In this document: positions 36,063 through 47,675 of the stretch, piece after piece
Layout: every line of letters starts with the position of its first letter
Numbering within the stretch: position 1 is the first letter of the stretch
Assembly (NCBI GenBank): GCA_022577435.1
Contig: JAKOON010000033.1
Span: 3,297,501 to 3,361,500 of the forward strand
From: Embiotoca jacksoni
Lineage: Eukaryota > Chordata > Actinopteri > Embiotocidae
Length of the DNA stretch: 64,000 nucleotides
Direction: 5' to 3'
Translations under genes and position numbers: made by a program
Notes under the pieces: generated by a model
Databases searched by the model: none
What the model saw: the letters and a program-made list of their open reading frames with translations, nothing else
Told to the model about the DNA's origin: nothing

Positions 36063-39000
36063 CTCTTCAATGCTTTCATCCCTTCCTACACCTCCATTAT
36101 CAGCAGTATTACTTGCTAAATGAGATCCTGTGGGTGGAGAGTTCCTGTTTTCATATATTTTCCTCTTCTCCCAGTCCTCAGAGTATCTGTATTGTATTGA
36201 TACAGGCCATTTTCTTTAATGAAACTGATGTATCACTGACAAATATATTGCATATTTCTTAGAGGTCTCCTCAAAAATCTCCTGACTGTGCATATATGTT
36301 CCATTGCTGTCACTCTGAGAAGTGCATTTCCACTTCCCCAACTACTTGCTCTTTGGAATTAGGATCTTCCACAGCAAACTGATGCACAATTTGAGTTTTT
36401 CAGCCATCGCTGTCTCTTCAGTCTCTGTTGTGTTGAGATACTTTCTCACTCAAATTTAAATGAGGCCACTCACTTCCTCCGTAAAAGTGTATTTAGTTTC
36501 AAGGTTGATTACTGTATCATTTATGGAGCCATGTTTGTTTGTTTTCCTAAATAGGTTTGCGAACTTCTTCTGCTGTTAAACATTTGCAAAAATCAATCTT
36601 GGGATGTTGTTCCACCCAGCAGGTCACATACCTTTCCAATCTCATCTCAGTTTCCTCCTGTTATTTTTTTTATGTTTGTATTTCTTTCTATGGCAGCTGA
36701 AGGTGAGCAGCTTTCTCATCTTCATCCCCCACTGAACTCCTCCTCCTCTGCTTCCTCATTTACCCATGACTGCTGTTTAATCTGTGATAATGCTTCTTTT
36801 TTCTAAACTCATCACGTGATATTTTTACAAATTTGTGTCTGAAAAGTAACTAGTAACTACAGGTGTTAAATAACTGTAATGGTGTAAAAACAAATTCTGT
36901 AGTGGAGCATAATGAAGCATTATGTTGCATTAAATGTCAAATTCTCCAGTAAGTAGTAAGTACAGTACTTGAATAGATACTTAGTTGCTTTCCACCACTG
37001 GTTTCCTTTACGGCCAAACAAAAATCAAACTGTAGACAATCTTTAACTGTTGTTAAAAATCTTAGATTTGAATACTGCTAAGTCACAAAGCTGAGCCTCG
37101 ACGGTCTCATTTGAAGTGCCCAAATGTGTTGTAAGAGTATTCCCCATAAAAACAAAACTATTTTGATCCCTTGGATTGATCTAATATCCCCCGCCCATGA
37201 CTTTGCACTTTGCAGGTGCGGACCGTTTCTATGACAACATTGAGGACATGATCGGATACCCTCCATTCCCTGTGCTGAAGTACTGCTGGATGTTCTTCAC
37301 GCCTCTCATCTGCGGGGTGAGTGAGTCCTGACACCCGGGTTCCATCTCTCTCTTCTCCAATTCTACTTCATGTCTCTTTCTCAGTTTCACACTGGCTCTT
37401 TGCTTTAATGCTATTATCATGTTTTAATTTGTATTCCTTATTTTCTACCCTATATCATGTCTGAATTCAGATCTTTTGCAGCCCATCGTCATCCCTTGTC
37501 TTTGCTTCCTCTTGTTTCCCTCTCTCCTGGCCTTTCATCTTTGCTGAGTATTTCACATATTTCATTTTGCCACATGCTTGAGCACTCATACAGGATGGGA
37601 AGAGGAGAGATTGCTGCCTTTATCTGAAAATGTGGACTCATCTGTTTTAAAACTCACTTCTCTGCAGATATGATCAGTACGAGAATGGAAAATACAGTCG
37701 GCATATTATTTCAGAACTGGAGTCTGTATTATAATAGCAAAGTATAAAGTAATGATATGAAAACAAGGTGATGATGTGAAACGTGCTGCTCATAGTGAAG
37801 AATATACTGAGAATTTCAAATGTACAGCTCCACTCGGCTGTAAGGAGCTTCAAGTGAGTTTCAGCTCATGTTTCTGGCTTCATGTTTTGGTTCACTGTCA
37901 CGGTTTTCAAAGCTTCTGCTGCAGCAGGCAGCTGTTTAAAACAATAAAGCTCTAAAAAAAAAAACACTGTTCACTACCTGCTCAGGATCAAACAGCACTC
38001 AGCTGCCAAACAGTTAAAAACTACCTGGGTAACATAGTGAAGCACTTTGATGCCAGATAATTGTGTTCGGATTTTGGTTGTGACCAAAAACAGAGCAAAA
38101 AGAGAGTAAATGTCCATCCATCCATCCATCCATCCATCCATCCATCCATCCATCCATCCATCCATCTGTCCATCCGTCCATCCGTCCATCCATCCGTCCA
38201 TCCATCCATTGTCTTCCGCTTATCCAGGATTGGGTCGCAGTGGCAGCAGGCCAAGCAAGTTGGCCCAGACTTCCCTCTCCTCTGCAACATTTTCCAGCTC
38301 ATCCTGGGGGATCCCAATGCATTCCCAGGCCAGCTGGGATATATAATCCCTCCAGCGTGTTCTGGGTCTTCCCCAGGGTCTCCTGCCAGTTGGCCGTCCC
38401 AGGAAAACCTTCAGTTGGAGGTGCCCCGGAGGGTTCCTGATCAGATGCCCGAACCACCTCAGCTGACTCCTTTCGATGCGAAGGAGTAGCGGCTCTACTC
38501 CGAGATCCCTCCTGATGTCTGAGCTCCTTACCCTATCTCTAAGGCTGAGCCCGGCCACCCTGCAGAGGAAACTCATTTTAACCGCTTGAAGCCGTGATCT
38601 CGTTCTTTCGGTCACGACCCAGAGCTTGTGACCATAGGTGAGGGTTGGAACGTAGATCGACCGGTAAATCGAAAGCTTTGCCTTCCGGCTCAGCTCCCTC
38701 TTCACAAACACAGTCCGGTGCAGTCCCTGTTTTACTGCTGCAGCCGCACCGATCCGCCTGTCAATATCCCGCTACGTCCTACCCTCACTCATGAACAAGA
38801 CCTCGAGATACTGAAACTCCTTCGCTTGGGGCAGGAACCCTGTCCCCACCTGGAGGGAGCAATCCACCGGTTTCCAGCAGAGCACCATGGCCTCGGATTT
38901 GGAGGTGCTAACTCTCATCTCCGCCGCTTCACACTCGGCTGCAAACCACCTCAGTGAATGCTGGAGGTCATGTTCTGAAGAGGCCAACAGGACCACATCA

Positions 39001-41388
39001 TCTGCAAACAGCAGAGAGGCGATCCCGAGACCCCCAAACCTGACGGTCTTTTCACAGGATGATTGACAAATGACAGACCTGGCGGAGGCCAACACCCACC
39101 AGAAACGTGTCTGATTTATTGCAGAGAATACAAAACCAGCTCCGACTTCAGTTGTATAGATGGCCCATTGCAATGGCTCCAGCACCCCATGCTCCTGCAG
39201 CATCCCCTGCAAAAAACCCCGAGGGACCCGGTTGAAAGCCTTCTCCAAGTCCACAAAGCACATGTAGACTGGATGGGCAAACTTCCTGGAGCCCTCCAGT
39301 AGTCTTGTGAGGGCAAAAAGCAGGTCCACTGTTCCACGGCCGGGACGGAATCCGCACTGCTCCTTTTGAACCAACAAACGGTCGAAGCCTCCGTTCCAGC
39401 ACCGTGGCATAAGCTTTGCCTGGGAGGCTGAGTAGAGTGATACCCCGATAGTTGGAGCACTTTTTTGAAAATGGTAACCACCACCCCGGTCTGCCAGTCC
39501 ATGGGTACTGTTCCCGACCCCCATGCAACATTGAAGAGGCGTGTCAACCAAGACAGCCCAGCAATGTCCTGTGCCTTCAGCATCTCATGATGGATCTCAT
39601 CCACCCCTGGCGCCTTGCCACCGAGGAGCTTTTTGACTACCTCAGCGACCTCTGCTAGGGATATGGGTGTGACCCCCTCCCCAAGTCTTCAGACGCTGCC
39701 TCCTCTCCAGGGGGCATGTTGGTCGGGTTTAGGAGTTCCTCAAAGTGCTCTTTCCACCGCCCGATAATATCTCCCGTCTGAGTCAGCAGTTCCCCCCTCC
39801 CCCGCTGAGAACAGCCTGGCGTAGGCGCTGCTTTCCTTTCCTGAGTCATCGGATGGTTTGCCAGAACTTCCTTGAGGCCAAATGAAAGTCCTTCTCCATG
39901 GCCTCCCCGAACTCCTCCCATGCCCGAGTTTTAGCATACGCGACGGCCGCAGTTGCAGCCCTTCTGGCCTGCCGGTACCTCTCAGCTGCTTCAGGAGACC
40001 CCTGAGCCAACCAGACCCAGAAGGCCTCCTCCTTCAGCGGTGTCCACCACTGGGTTCTCGGGTTGTTGCCATGACAGGCACCGATGATCTTCCGACCACA
40101 ACTCCCAGCAGCCACGTCCACAATAGAGGCTTTGAACATGGTCCACTCAGATTCCATGTCCCCAACCTCCCTCGGGATGTGTGAGAAGTTCTTCCGGAAG
40201 TGAGAGTTGAAGACCTCCCGGATAGGTTCCTCCACCAGATGGTCCCAGTTCACCCTCATGCCACGTTTGGGCTTTCCAGGGCTTTCGAGCAGTGAGAGGG
40301 AAGTCCTGGAAATTAAACCGCCTGCCGACTCCAAGAAAGCCGGATACTCCGAACTGCTGTTCGATGCATAAGCACAAATAACAGTCAGAGCCTTCCTTTC
40401 TGCAAACCGCAGGCGCATGGAGGCAACCCTCTCATTTCCCGGGGAGAACTCCAACACGGCAGCACTCAGCTGGGCGCTTGTGAGTATCCCCACTCCTGCC
40501 CGGCGCTTCTCACCCTGGGCAACTCCAAAAAAGGACAAAGTCCAGCTCCTCTCCAGGAGCTTGGTTCCAGAGCCAGTGCTGTGCATGGAGGTGAGCCCAA
40601 CTATATCTAGCTGTACCACTCCACCTCCCACACCAGCTCCGGCTCTTTCCCCGCTAGTGAGGTAACGTTCCACGTACCTAGAGCTAGTCTATGCTGCCGG
40701 CGATCAGCTCGCCCGGGCTCCTGGCCTGGCCCGGCTCGCTGCCCGGTCTGCTTTGCACCCGACCCCAATGAGTAAATATTGGAGTTATATTTATAAGGTG
40801 ACCCGAAACATGACTGCAAATAAAAGATTATCTTGTGCCATACCTGCCCCCCCCCCGCACACCTCTTTAACTGTCTGTCTTTCTAATGAAACCACTTCCA
40901 TTCTCCTAGCTTACACTGCTGTATAACCTGACGCAAACACATTCTCTAAATGTGTATGAGTATGTTCCTGGGATCCAGGCCTCCATGTTCGGCGCTGTAC
41001 TTGTTGCCACTCCTCTAATGTGCATCCCACTATTCATTTTGGTCTCACTGTACAGGGTAAGTGAAGTCAAACCCTTATTTATTGCATCATTATCAAATAT
41101 TATTTACAAAGCTAAAGTTCTCTTTTCAGCATCTTTTATATTTTTCCGGAATTTGTGTGTTCATGTCACTAAATGTTTCATTACACAATGTTTTAATTGA
41201 TTTTCTCTTCTAACTATCAGGATCCCCAAAACATGACTACACCATCCAGCGACCTGCGTCAGTCTCGACCATACAAGCCAGCGTTCACAATGTGTGAATG
41301 TGTCATCGTAAAGGCCCAGAGGCGGCCAGGCAGGAGTGCAGGTGAAAGAAACGAGAAAATGATGATGGAGGAACCCAGTGGGGTTTGA
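26068..41388 (+). CDS. SLC6 family Na+/Cl- coupled transporter, betaine/GABA/taurine branch (BGT-1/GAT-2-like)
   Basis: Coding exons: 26068-26257, 26707-26841, 27366-27506, 27676-27802, 28360-28407 (or its duplicate 28827-28874), 29594-29723, 30741-30875, 32770-32873, 32968-33089, 33761-33873, 33952-34089, 34403-34505, 37216-37316, 40910-41056 and 41221-41388. They sum to 1902 nt, 633 aa, in frame throughout. Typical marks are TM1 GEIIGLGNIWRFPYL (Glu44, Arg53), the EL2 Cys pair (STCDNFWNTMEC), TM6 FFSYAVCQGVLTALGSYNKY, TM7 NSATSIFAGF and TM8 LGLDSQFVCVES. Together these give twelve membrane helices and intact Na+/Cl- site motifs. The TM6 Gln and the sequence TDMFPRRLRR resemble BGT-1 (SLC6A12) most. 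Such carriers import betaine, GABA or taurine at the plasma membrane. Odd features: TM10 reads LVDTYGPSG instead of LFDYYASSG, the TM12/C-terminal exons are divergent, and an EL2 mini-exon is duplicated. Substrate unknown. The exon ending at 33089 could also end at 33092. Confidence 0.88.
28360..28407 (+). CDS. EL2 mini-exon, copy 1 (48 nt, phase 2-2)
   Basis: Encodes, with borrowed bases at both ends, I-NDTLTTIRSPVEEFW-I. It fits between exon 27676-27802 (ending GGT TAC AT) and exon 29594 (starting T TAC CGT), and its end aligns with the conserved SPV-EFW of SLC6A12/13. It contains an NDT glycosylation sequon. Flanks: tatttctag acceptor, gtgagaaac donor. Confidence 0.82.
28422..28515. repeat. 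CA microsatellite after mini-exon copy 1
   Basis: About 46 CA dinucleotides starting some 15 bases after the donor site. Copy 2 has a much shorter tract at 28883-28900. CA repeats next to donors can bind hnRNP L and alter exon use. Confidence 0.95.
28774..29161 (+). repeat. tandem duplication unit 2 (contains EL2 mini-exon copy 2)
   Basis: Direct head-to-tail copy of the preceding unit, 388 bases with a short CA tract. It keeps the pyrimidine tract, an acceptor (ttccag, slightly stronger than ttctag in copy 1) and the donor gtgaga. Confidence 0.92.
28827..28874 (+). CDS. EL2 mini-exon, copy 2 (48 nt, phase 2-2), candidate alternative exon
   Basis: Encodes I-NDTLTKTRSPEEEFW-I. It has the same length and phase as copy 1, so it can replace copy 1 or be added to it without shifting the frame. 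Relative to copy 1: Thr204Lys, Ile205Thr and Val209Glu, plus one silent change. The NDT sequon and the EFW end are kept. Whether it is spliced into mRNA cannot be seen here. Confidence 0.65.
29162..29593 (+). other. SLC6 intron following the duplicated exons
   Basis: No exon or repeat recognised. It ends with ctcttccccatag before exon 29594. Confidence 0.6.
29724..32769 (+). other. two SLC6 introns around exon 30741-30875
   Basis: 29724-30740 and 30876-32769 hold AT-rich sequence without recognisable genes. Short open frames at 31437-31942 and 32178-32531 lack family features. Confidence 0.55.
33090..33760 (+). other. SLC6 intron with a long T tract
   Basis: Contains a run of about 22 T at 33617-33638 and no recognisable exon. 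The acceptor is cttcgtacag. Confidence 0.6.
34506..37215 (+). other. SLC6 intron between the TM10 and TM11 exons
   Basis: 2.7 kb of AT-rich sequence with a CT microsatellite at 36031-36065. No gene seen. Confidence 0.6.
36031..36065. repeat. CT microsatellite
   Basis: About 17 CT dinucleotides interrupted by one G. Confidence 0.9.
38112..38210 (-). repeat. ATGG tandem tail (3' end of the Rex3-like element)
   Basis: About 24 tetranucleotide units, some with a CCGT variant, abutting the end of the LINE coding remnant. It also creates false frames of repeated MDGW or HPSI. Confidence 0.9.
38220..40690 (-). pseudogene. broken ORF of the Rex3-like element (endonuclease plus reverse transcriptase)
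   Basis: The polyprotein is spread over several frames. The endonuclease jumps from YPAFLESAGGLI to sequence that belongs much further on, so its catalytic middle and end are deleted. In the reverse transcriptase the GLRQ-type block is out of frame (GVGLRQVCHLS near 39080) and the sequence between it and RFGGLGIASLLFADD is shortened. The FADD active-site block itself survives. The element could not encode a working protein. Confidence 0.82.
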
Positions 41389-42325
41389 TAGTTGCTGGTG
41401 ACATTTTTAAATCTGTAAAAATAATTAAGAAAAGCACATTTAAAAGAAAATAGTCTTATTCAGCTTTATACAAATGTTTACACATTTTGAGTCTTCAGGG
41501 AGATTCGTTTATGGTTTTTGCTTTTTACATTACTACTTTTTACTTAAGAATAATAACATAAAGTCCTGTGTATTGCACTAACAATTCTACATAAAGTAAC
41601 TGACATAAAATATCTCCATCAATTTAGCTTTGCACTCCTGAAACATTTATAAATGGTTAGTTTAGACCAAAACTGATGCAGCAGAACCACGTATATTGTC
41701 CATTTTTGTTCAATGCATTGTTCTCCCTGAGGAAAACCTAATGCCTACATTACTTACAATCAGGTGACATCACCTTAGGCAATTTATCAGACTCATGTAC
41801 CACCCATTGGAGCAACAAAAGGCAACTTTATCGTAGGGTGCACCGGTTGGACTTTTTACTTTCCAGTATAGCAACCCAGCTGCATTTAACTTGCATATCA
41901 TACTTGTATGTGGCGACTGTAATGTTACTGATGCAAAATGACTTACTTCAAACCAAACAAAGATCTTACCTCACCCTAACCAAGTAGTTTTGATGATTAT
42001 ACCTATCCGAATAGTGAATGTGTCACGTTTAACCCGAAGCATGATCTTTTGCTAAACCAACATGTGATTTTTGGCACCTTATACAAATCAGATGAGTATT
42101 TGACACCCTGGGATGCCTGGGCTTTGCATATTGGCTGATCCAGTACCCATCCAACACCCGTGTTTATTTAGAAAACTGTCAGCATCATAGTATGAAATTC
42201 TAATGTTAATTTACATTAATTTCACACTTGAATAGGAGTTGATTAATTTTACTGTGAGGATGCTATAATGGATTTTTAAGGTTCGTACACTGCACATGTG
42301 AAAATAAACTCAGTTGCAAACTTGT
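41389..42325 (+). other. probable 3' UTR of the BGT-like SLC6 gene
   Basis: Follows the TGA stop. The first AATAAA I find is at 42303-42308, giving a 3' UTR of about 0.9 kb. Confidence 0.45.
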
Positions 42326-45307
42326 AGTTTATCATTTATTCATAAGTTCATTATTCATAATCACTTGCCAATATATTCATTTATCTTTTAGTAAATACAT
42401 GTTTATGTTTTTACACTTAAAGCTTAGCCATTGTTTTCAACAGTATGACGAATAGCACGTGTTAGTGCAAAACAACATGAGCCTTGTGTTAAGGCAAAGG
42501 TCAACAACATGGAGGAGGTCAAGATCCTCAAAATAATTTTTTTCTTCGCTTACAGAGATGTCCTGTGTTTGAGTGTATGTTCAAAGTCTTGTTACATATT
42601 TGAAGAGTTCCTATAGGCTTGAAATTATGTAACTATGTACCAGTAAAAGTTGTGTTCATGTGTATTTCCTTTGAGATCGCTGGAAGATTCCTAATTGTCT
42701 CCACATTGGAATAATATACACCTTTTATTAATGACCTGCATATGTTGTGTGTGTTTTTCTATGTTTTAAGAGTCATAGGCATTTATACATTTTTTATGAC
42801 ACGTCATTCTTTTTGACGTAACGTTGTAGTCAACCAATGGGATGAATTTGAACCATTTTAGACAGCTTTAAAATGTGCACATTCTCTTTATTTAACTTTG
42901 TGTTTATGACTTGTGCAGCCAACGGTGATAAAGTATATTGCGGTGAAAGTATCAGTATGTTAAATATCCTGGTGCAAAATGCCTCACTGATTCTATCCAT
43001 ATTGATTACTGACCAGAAAGGGTAAACATCCAATACAAGTCGATCAGGTCGTGCAAAACTCATGTTTCCTGGTTTGTAGCAAGTAAACAAAAACAACTGC
43101 ACAGCTGTGTATGTCCTCCTACCTTCTTTTTGTCATACATCTACTAAAACAGAGTTTCATATGTGGTTATGAAATGACAAAATGGCAGTTTGTATGTGTA
43201 ATTGCATCGAATACTATTGATTGGTGTACATGAACTTGCACCATTATAATGCCAAACTCAGCCATCTGTGTAATCCGAACTGGCATTCAATTAACTGACA
43301 ATTCCACCTAGTTGCCTCCCACCTCCCGTCACCCTCACTCCCTCCACTCAGCCCCCAATGGCACAAAATGGACCTCATTCCTCGGCAAGTCTGGACCAAA
43401 AAGCTTAAACGCCCGCCATTGGATCAGTTGAGTCAAAGTGCCACTTAAATTTGACATTAATGAGACGATGAAAATCAACAACAGGAAGCTGGTGAAGTGC
43501 TGTTGGCCATTTTATGTTCCTCAGGTGTTGGAGAACAGCAGTAGTAATATGTAAGGCCACACCCCCAATTTGGATATTGATGGTTCTGTGCTTGAATTAG
43601 AAGCTGAAGGTTGCCTGAGGTTGGAAACACAACTATAGGTTTACAAGTGGTTCAACACTTCCAGTATTTATAATTAGACTATCTACCCATAAGCCTTTAC
43701 ATAACCAGCCACTACCCCACTGCAGCAGAGAGACAGCCTGGAATGGAAAACCCCAACCCCAGGCTGACCAGATCAACATGTCATACAAATACAGAACAGG
43801 CCAGTGGGGTGATGACAGATGTCATGGAAGCAGCTGTTATTAGAGATCATCATCAAATATGGCCACTTCTGGCTGCAAAATAGCAAGAAGGTGATGGCCA
43901 AAACATCAAACTCGAGGCCTCATAACAGCAGTTCACAAACCAATGGGTGACGTCATGGTTGGTTGCCGCTTTGTCAAGCTCCAAGAAATCTTGGAACCCA
44001 CATTACCCATTATAATTGTCATTATGTCATTGTGATGACTTTTAAATGCCACATCTCTCGTTTGTAACGCAAGACTTCTGTTCAACATTGAAGTATCACG
44101 ACAATTCTCATGCGATAACCCTGATGGCATCATCATAACATCAATGGGGTTGTTTTTGTCAGACCTTAGGAAACACGATAGAATACTGAAATGCTGTGTG
44201 GTTAACAGCGGACATCGAAAATAATATTTAAATCATGAAATTAGACAACGAACAAACCAAAAACACACATTTTTGGCTCGTATTGTCCTACGGGACACTA
44301 AGACATCTATCACATTAAATGTGGGATGAAGATTCAAGAGTAAATCCATAGTTGTCATAAATGCGGAACCCCAAATTAAAAAGGTTGTTCTCGTACTTTT
44401 CTGAAGTAAACACAGTAAATGTTATAGACAATGTATTCTGTCACAGACTGGTAGTGTGTTGTTTTACATGCCTTGCAAGTCATGTTGCAGATCATTTTCA
44501 TGTCTTGCAACCACTTGCTGCAGAAAGAACCTGAACTACTAAGATTCATTAGGGTGATTCATCTCACCTGGTCTGGCTGCTGAGTACTCTATATAAGCTG
44601 GTGGCTGTCAGTCTGACATACACACGTTTTAGTTTGATGGGTTAATTACAACTCGTCTTTCGTGTTTTGCATTGTGGCCAAGTCTTGTTGGGACAACACA
44701 AGCTTTAGTGCGGATCAACACGTGAACCTAGAGAGCGAAAGAAAAGCAGGCATAAAAGGAGATGTCTCTGCTTTCTCATTATTTACTTGCAGTTAAAAAG
44801 TCCTTGGTCACCTTGGTCTTGTTTGGTTCACTCAGTCAGTCAGTATGGAGCGATCCATAAATCAGAACATCCTGACTGACAGAATGCAACTCTTGTTATT
44901 TTCAGTGTTAATGCAGCAGACACACTAAATTAACCTCTAGCCTCTGTCTGGTACCGGGCCCCTTTCCAAAAAGCATCTTAAGACAGAGGCTGTAAATCCA
45001 TTTTATAGAATTATCACAGATTAACGAGCAGTTCTTGCCCTGCATGACAAAGCACTTTCAGAAGGTACAAAACCCCAAACGAGTTGTTGTGAACTTCATG
45101 TTTAGTCAAAACTTTGTACTCACAAGGTTTAAGTCTTTGTTTTATCTTAGTGGTCAGAAGTACTTTGACAGCCAATCATTTCTTGTGTTTGATGCAACAT
45201 TATATTATACTGGCTCTTAACTAGCAAATAAATTGAATGGTAATTATTATCATCAGGAAATTTTATATAATCAAATTTTTTAAATGTATGGAGTCGTGTG
45301 CATGTTA

Positions 45308-45360
45308 CATTTCATTTCATTTAGCTGACACTTTTATCCAAAGCGACTTACAATAAGTCG
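45308..45360. repeat. dispersed fish repeat fragment
   Basis: Contains 'atttagctgacacttttatc' followed by 'caaagcgacttacaataag', a phrase seen over and over in teleost genomes as part of an interspersed repeat. I am not certain of its class. Confidence 0.5.
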
Positions 45361-47603
45361 TTACGAATGTAACTAACTATAATTTTATGTATACATTAAT
45401 CTGCTGACTATTTTCAAAATTAATCATTTTGATCATCAAAACATCTGAAAATGGTTCAGTGCTATTTATGGATATTTAAAATATTTAAACTACAAAATGA
45501 CCATTTGAGAAGTTGTGTTTCCTTTGCTGGAAAATGTCTCCCCGAATAAATTATCAATGAATCACATTTTCAGCTGGACATGCTTTACTTTGTGCTGCAT
45601 ATATAGTAATCACAACCTATATGGCTTCATCAATGTTTAATGAAGCTGTTGATTGTTTGCTGCGCTCAGCAACAATCCCCACAGGGAAAAAGAAAAGGAA
45701 CCATGTCTGACCTTATTACTCTGAAGATGCAGGAAATACTGAATGCATCATATCAACAGATTTCCTTGTAAAAGATTGCATTTCTGCTTGATTGCTACTT
45801 TAGAGCTTTTATGGTGACAATGCCTTGATGTAATTTATTTCTTGCGACATAAAGGACAATTATTTAGCAAATAACAAGGTCACAAGGATATGAGACTTTT
45901 GCAATGATAAAACATGACTCAGAGGTAATGGAAGGAGAGCAGAATGAAATTCAGAATGAGGCTGTTGATAGATCTCCAGGGGGGGAATAGCAATCTGCAG
46001 AGAAGCCAGTGAAACTGTACTGGATTCGTGTATCAAGCAAACTGTAAATGCAGACATTTCAATGCCCTCTGCCACTTCTTTTGTCTGATGCTATCTCTCT
46101 TCCAGTTTTTCTTTCTATCTGCAGCGATGGAACAGTCTTCCTCAGTGTCTTACAGTCATTTTCCCGCTTCTATGTATCTTTTCATCTCATTCTTCTTATC
46201 TATCCGGGCACGGCTGCAACGTATCAACTTTTCCAATTTTTTTTATCTCACTATCTTTTCATTCTGCCTACAAACTCACATCTATACTTTTTTTTTTCTC
46301 CCCCTCATTCTTTGCAGAAATTTCTCTGCCCCTAGCTCCCGCATCTTTCATCTTTTCACTCTTTCCCTCTCATTAACACAATCAAGCTCTCTCTGATGTG
46401 CACCTCGCCCCACGTTTGTCCTTAACCTGTGGAAATTTATGCAGCATCCATCGTCCTACTGCAATACTGGATGAAAATGTTGGTAATATTAGCCTCCTAT
46501 CTATGCATGCCAATCGCCTCTGGGTGTTCCTTGCTTTATAATAACCCCCGCATTGATTCACAGACCACGACACGTGCTGTGAATTAAAGGCAGCTTGCAA
46601 GGAGGCCTCAAAGACAGCAGCTTTTTCCCCCTCAAACTGTTACCCATTTTTGTTACTGAGATTATTGAGGAATATTTTCACATGACTGAACTGAATTAAA
46701 TCATGCGAATCTACTACTTTGATGATGTATTGGCTCAGCGTTCCAGTTGTAACTATTACGACTTTCACTTTCCTTCCACAGAAAATATTGAAGGATAGTT
46801 TTTAGTTTGTATAGATTATTTTATCACTTCGATGTGGAGCACTTTAGTTGTGGCTTCATTCCTTTATGAAAAAGAGTCCATGCAAGCAGCTATGAGGCTG
46901 AACTTATGAGCACCTGGAAAGTGGGACTTCAGAGTGTAGACAAAACACCTCGGGCGATATTCACAAAGCTAGTACAAAGAGTTGGTCCTATTGATGAAAG
47001 ATCAAAGACAATTCTTCAAATTATGATACTTTCGAAGAAATGTACCCTGAAGTTAAGGCGAGATCCTTGTGACGATGAAAGTTTTTCACAAACATCTCTC
47101 AGCCCTGAGAGCTCCTCAGGTGAAAAACTGTCTTAAGAGGCTTAAGAATGTCTTAAGCAGAGGAGAAAATGTTGATTGAAGGGGTTGATTGACAGTGAGT
47201 TAATGAAACGCTGCAGAATATACAGGGATGATGTTTGTGGTTGATCTCATTAGAGACACGCTCACATCTACTCAACACAACAATGTCAGAAATGAAAGTG
47301 ATCACAACACAAAGATATTTTGCAACTGTGAAAATGCAATAATGCAGCAGTGCTGACTCAAGTCATCACTTTCCATCAGCAGAGTGATCACACAAACAAT
47401 TGTCTCTGTCCAATCTGACATTATCACAATGATTTTTGTTTTGTTTTTAAATCAACCAATCACACCTTTTTAAAAGGCTCCATCATACAACAGGGTCAAA
47501 GACACCTCCTCAGTTGCTCTGAGAATTTTCCTAAATCATTCCTAAGTTCGGACTCCTTACTAGAAGATTTTTGTCAAAGTTAGAAGCTGTAAGTGTGCAA
47601 AGG

Positions 47604-47675
47604 ATCCATCCATCCATCCATCCATCCATCCATCCATCCATCCATCCATCCATCCATCCATCCATCCATCCATCC
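47604..47675. repeat. ATCC tetranucleotide microsatellite
   Basis: About 18 perfect ATCC units. Unlike the similar repeat at 38112 there is no LINE coding remnant beside it. Confidence 0.93.

Larger units (their letters stand above)
38112..40810 (-). mobile_element. Rex3/RTE-like non-LTR retrotransposon, degenerate, antisense in an SLC6 intron
   Basis: Minus-strand coding remnants in order from the 5' end: endonuclease start (ALGTWNVTSLAGKEPELV, about 40680-40620), an endonuclease segment (GVGILTSAQLSAAVLEF), reverse transcriptase (CGFRPGRGTVDLLFALTRLL, then LLFADDVVLLASS near 39000) and the C-terminal tail (LSIYRSIYVPTLTYGHKLWV, WFGHLIRNPPGHL, ending LRPNPG at 38220). Directly after the stop comes an ATGG tandem tail, the usual 3' end of RTE-type fish elements such as Rex3. 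It fills most of the intron 37317-40909. Confidence 0.8.

Noticed and set aside
37974..38346. Frames coding repeated MDGW on the minus strand and HPSI on the plus strand
   Set aside because: They are translations of the ATGG/ATCC tetranucleotide tail of the LINE, not a protein.
46028..46396. 122-codon frame upstream of the GAT-1-like gene
   Set aside because: Phe/Ser/Leu-rich because of C/T-rich DNA; no domain.
47100..47600. Possible old Harbinger-type DNA element (palindromic cttaag phrases)
   Set aside because: I could not match inverted ends or a transposase, so there is not enough to annotate.
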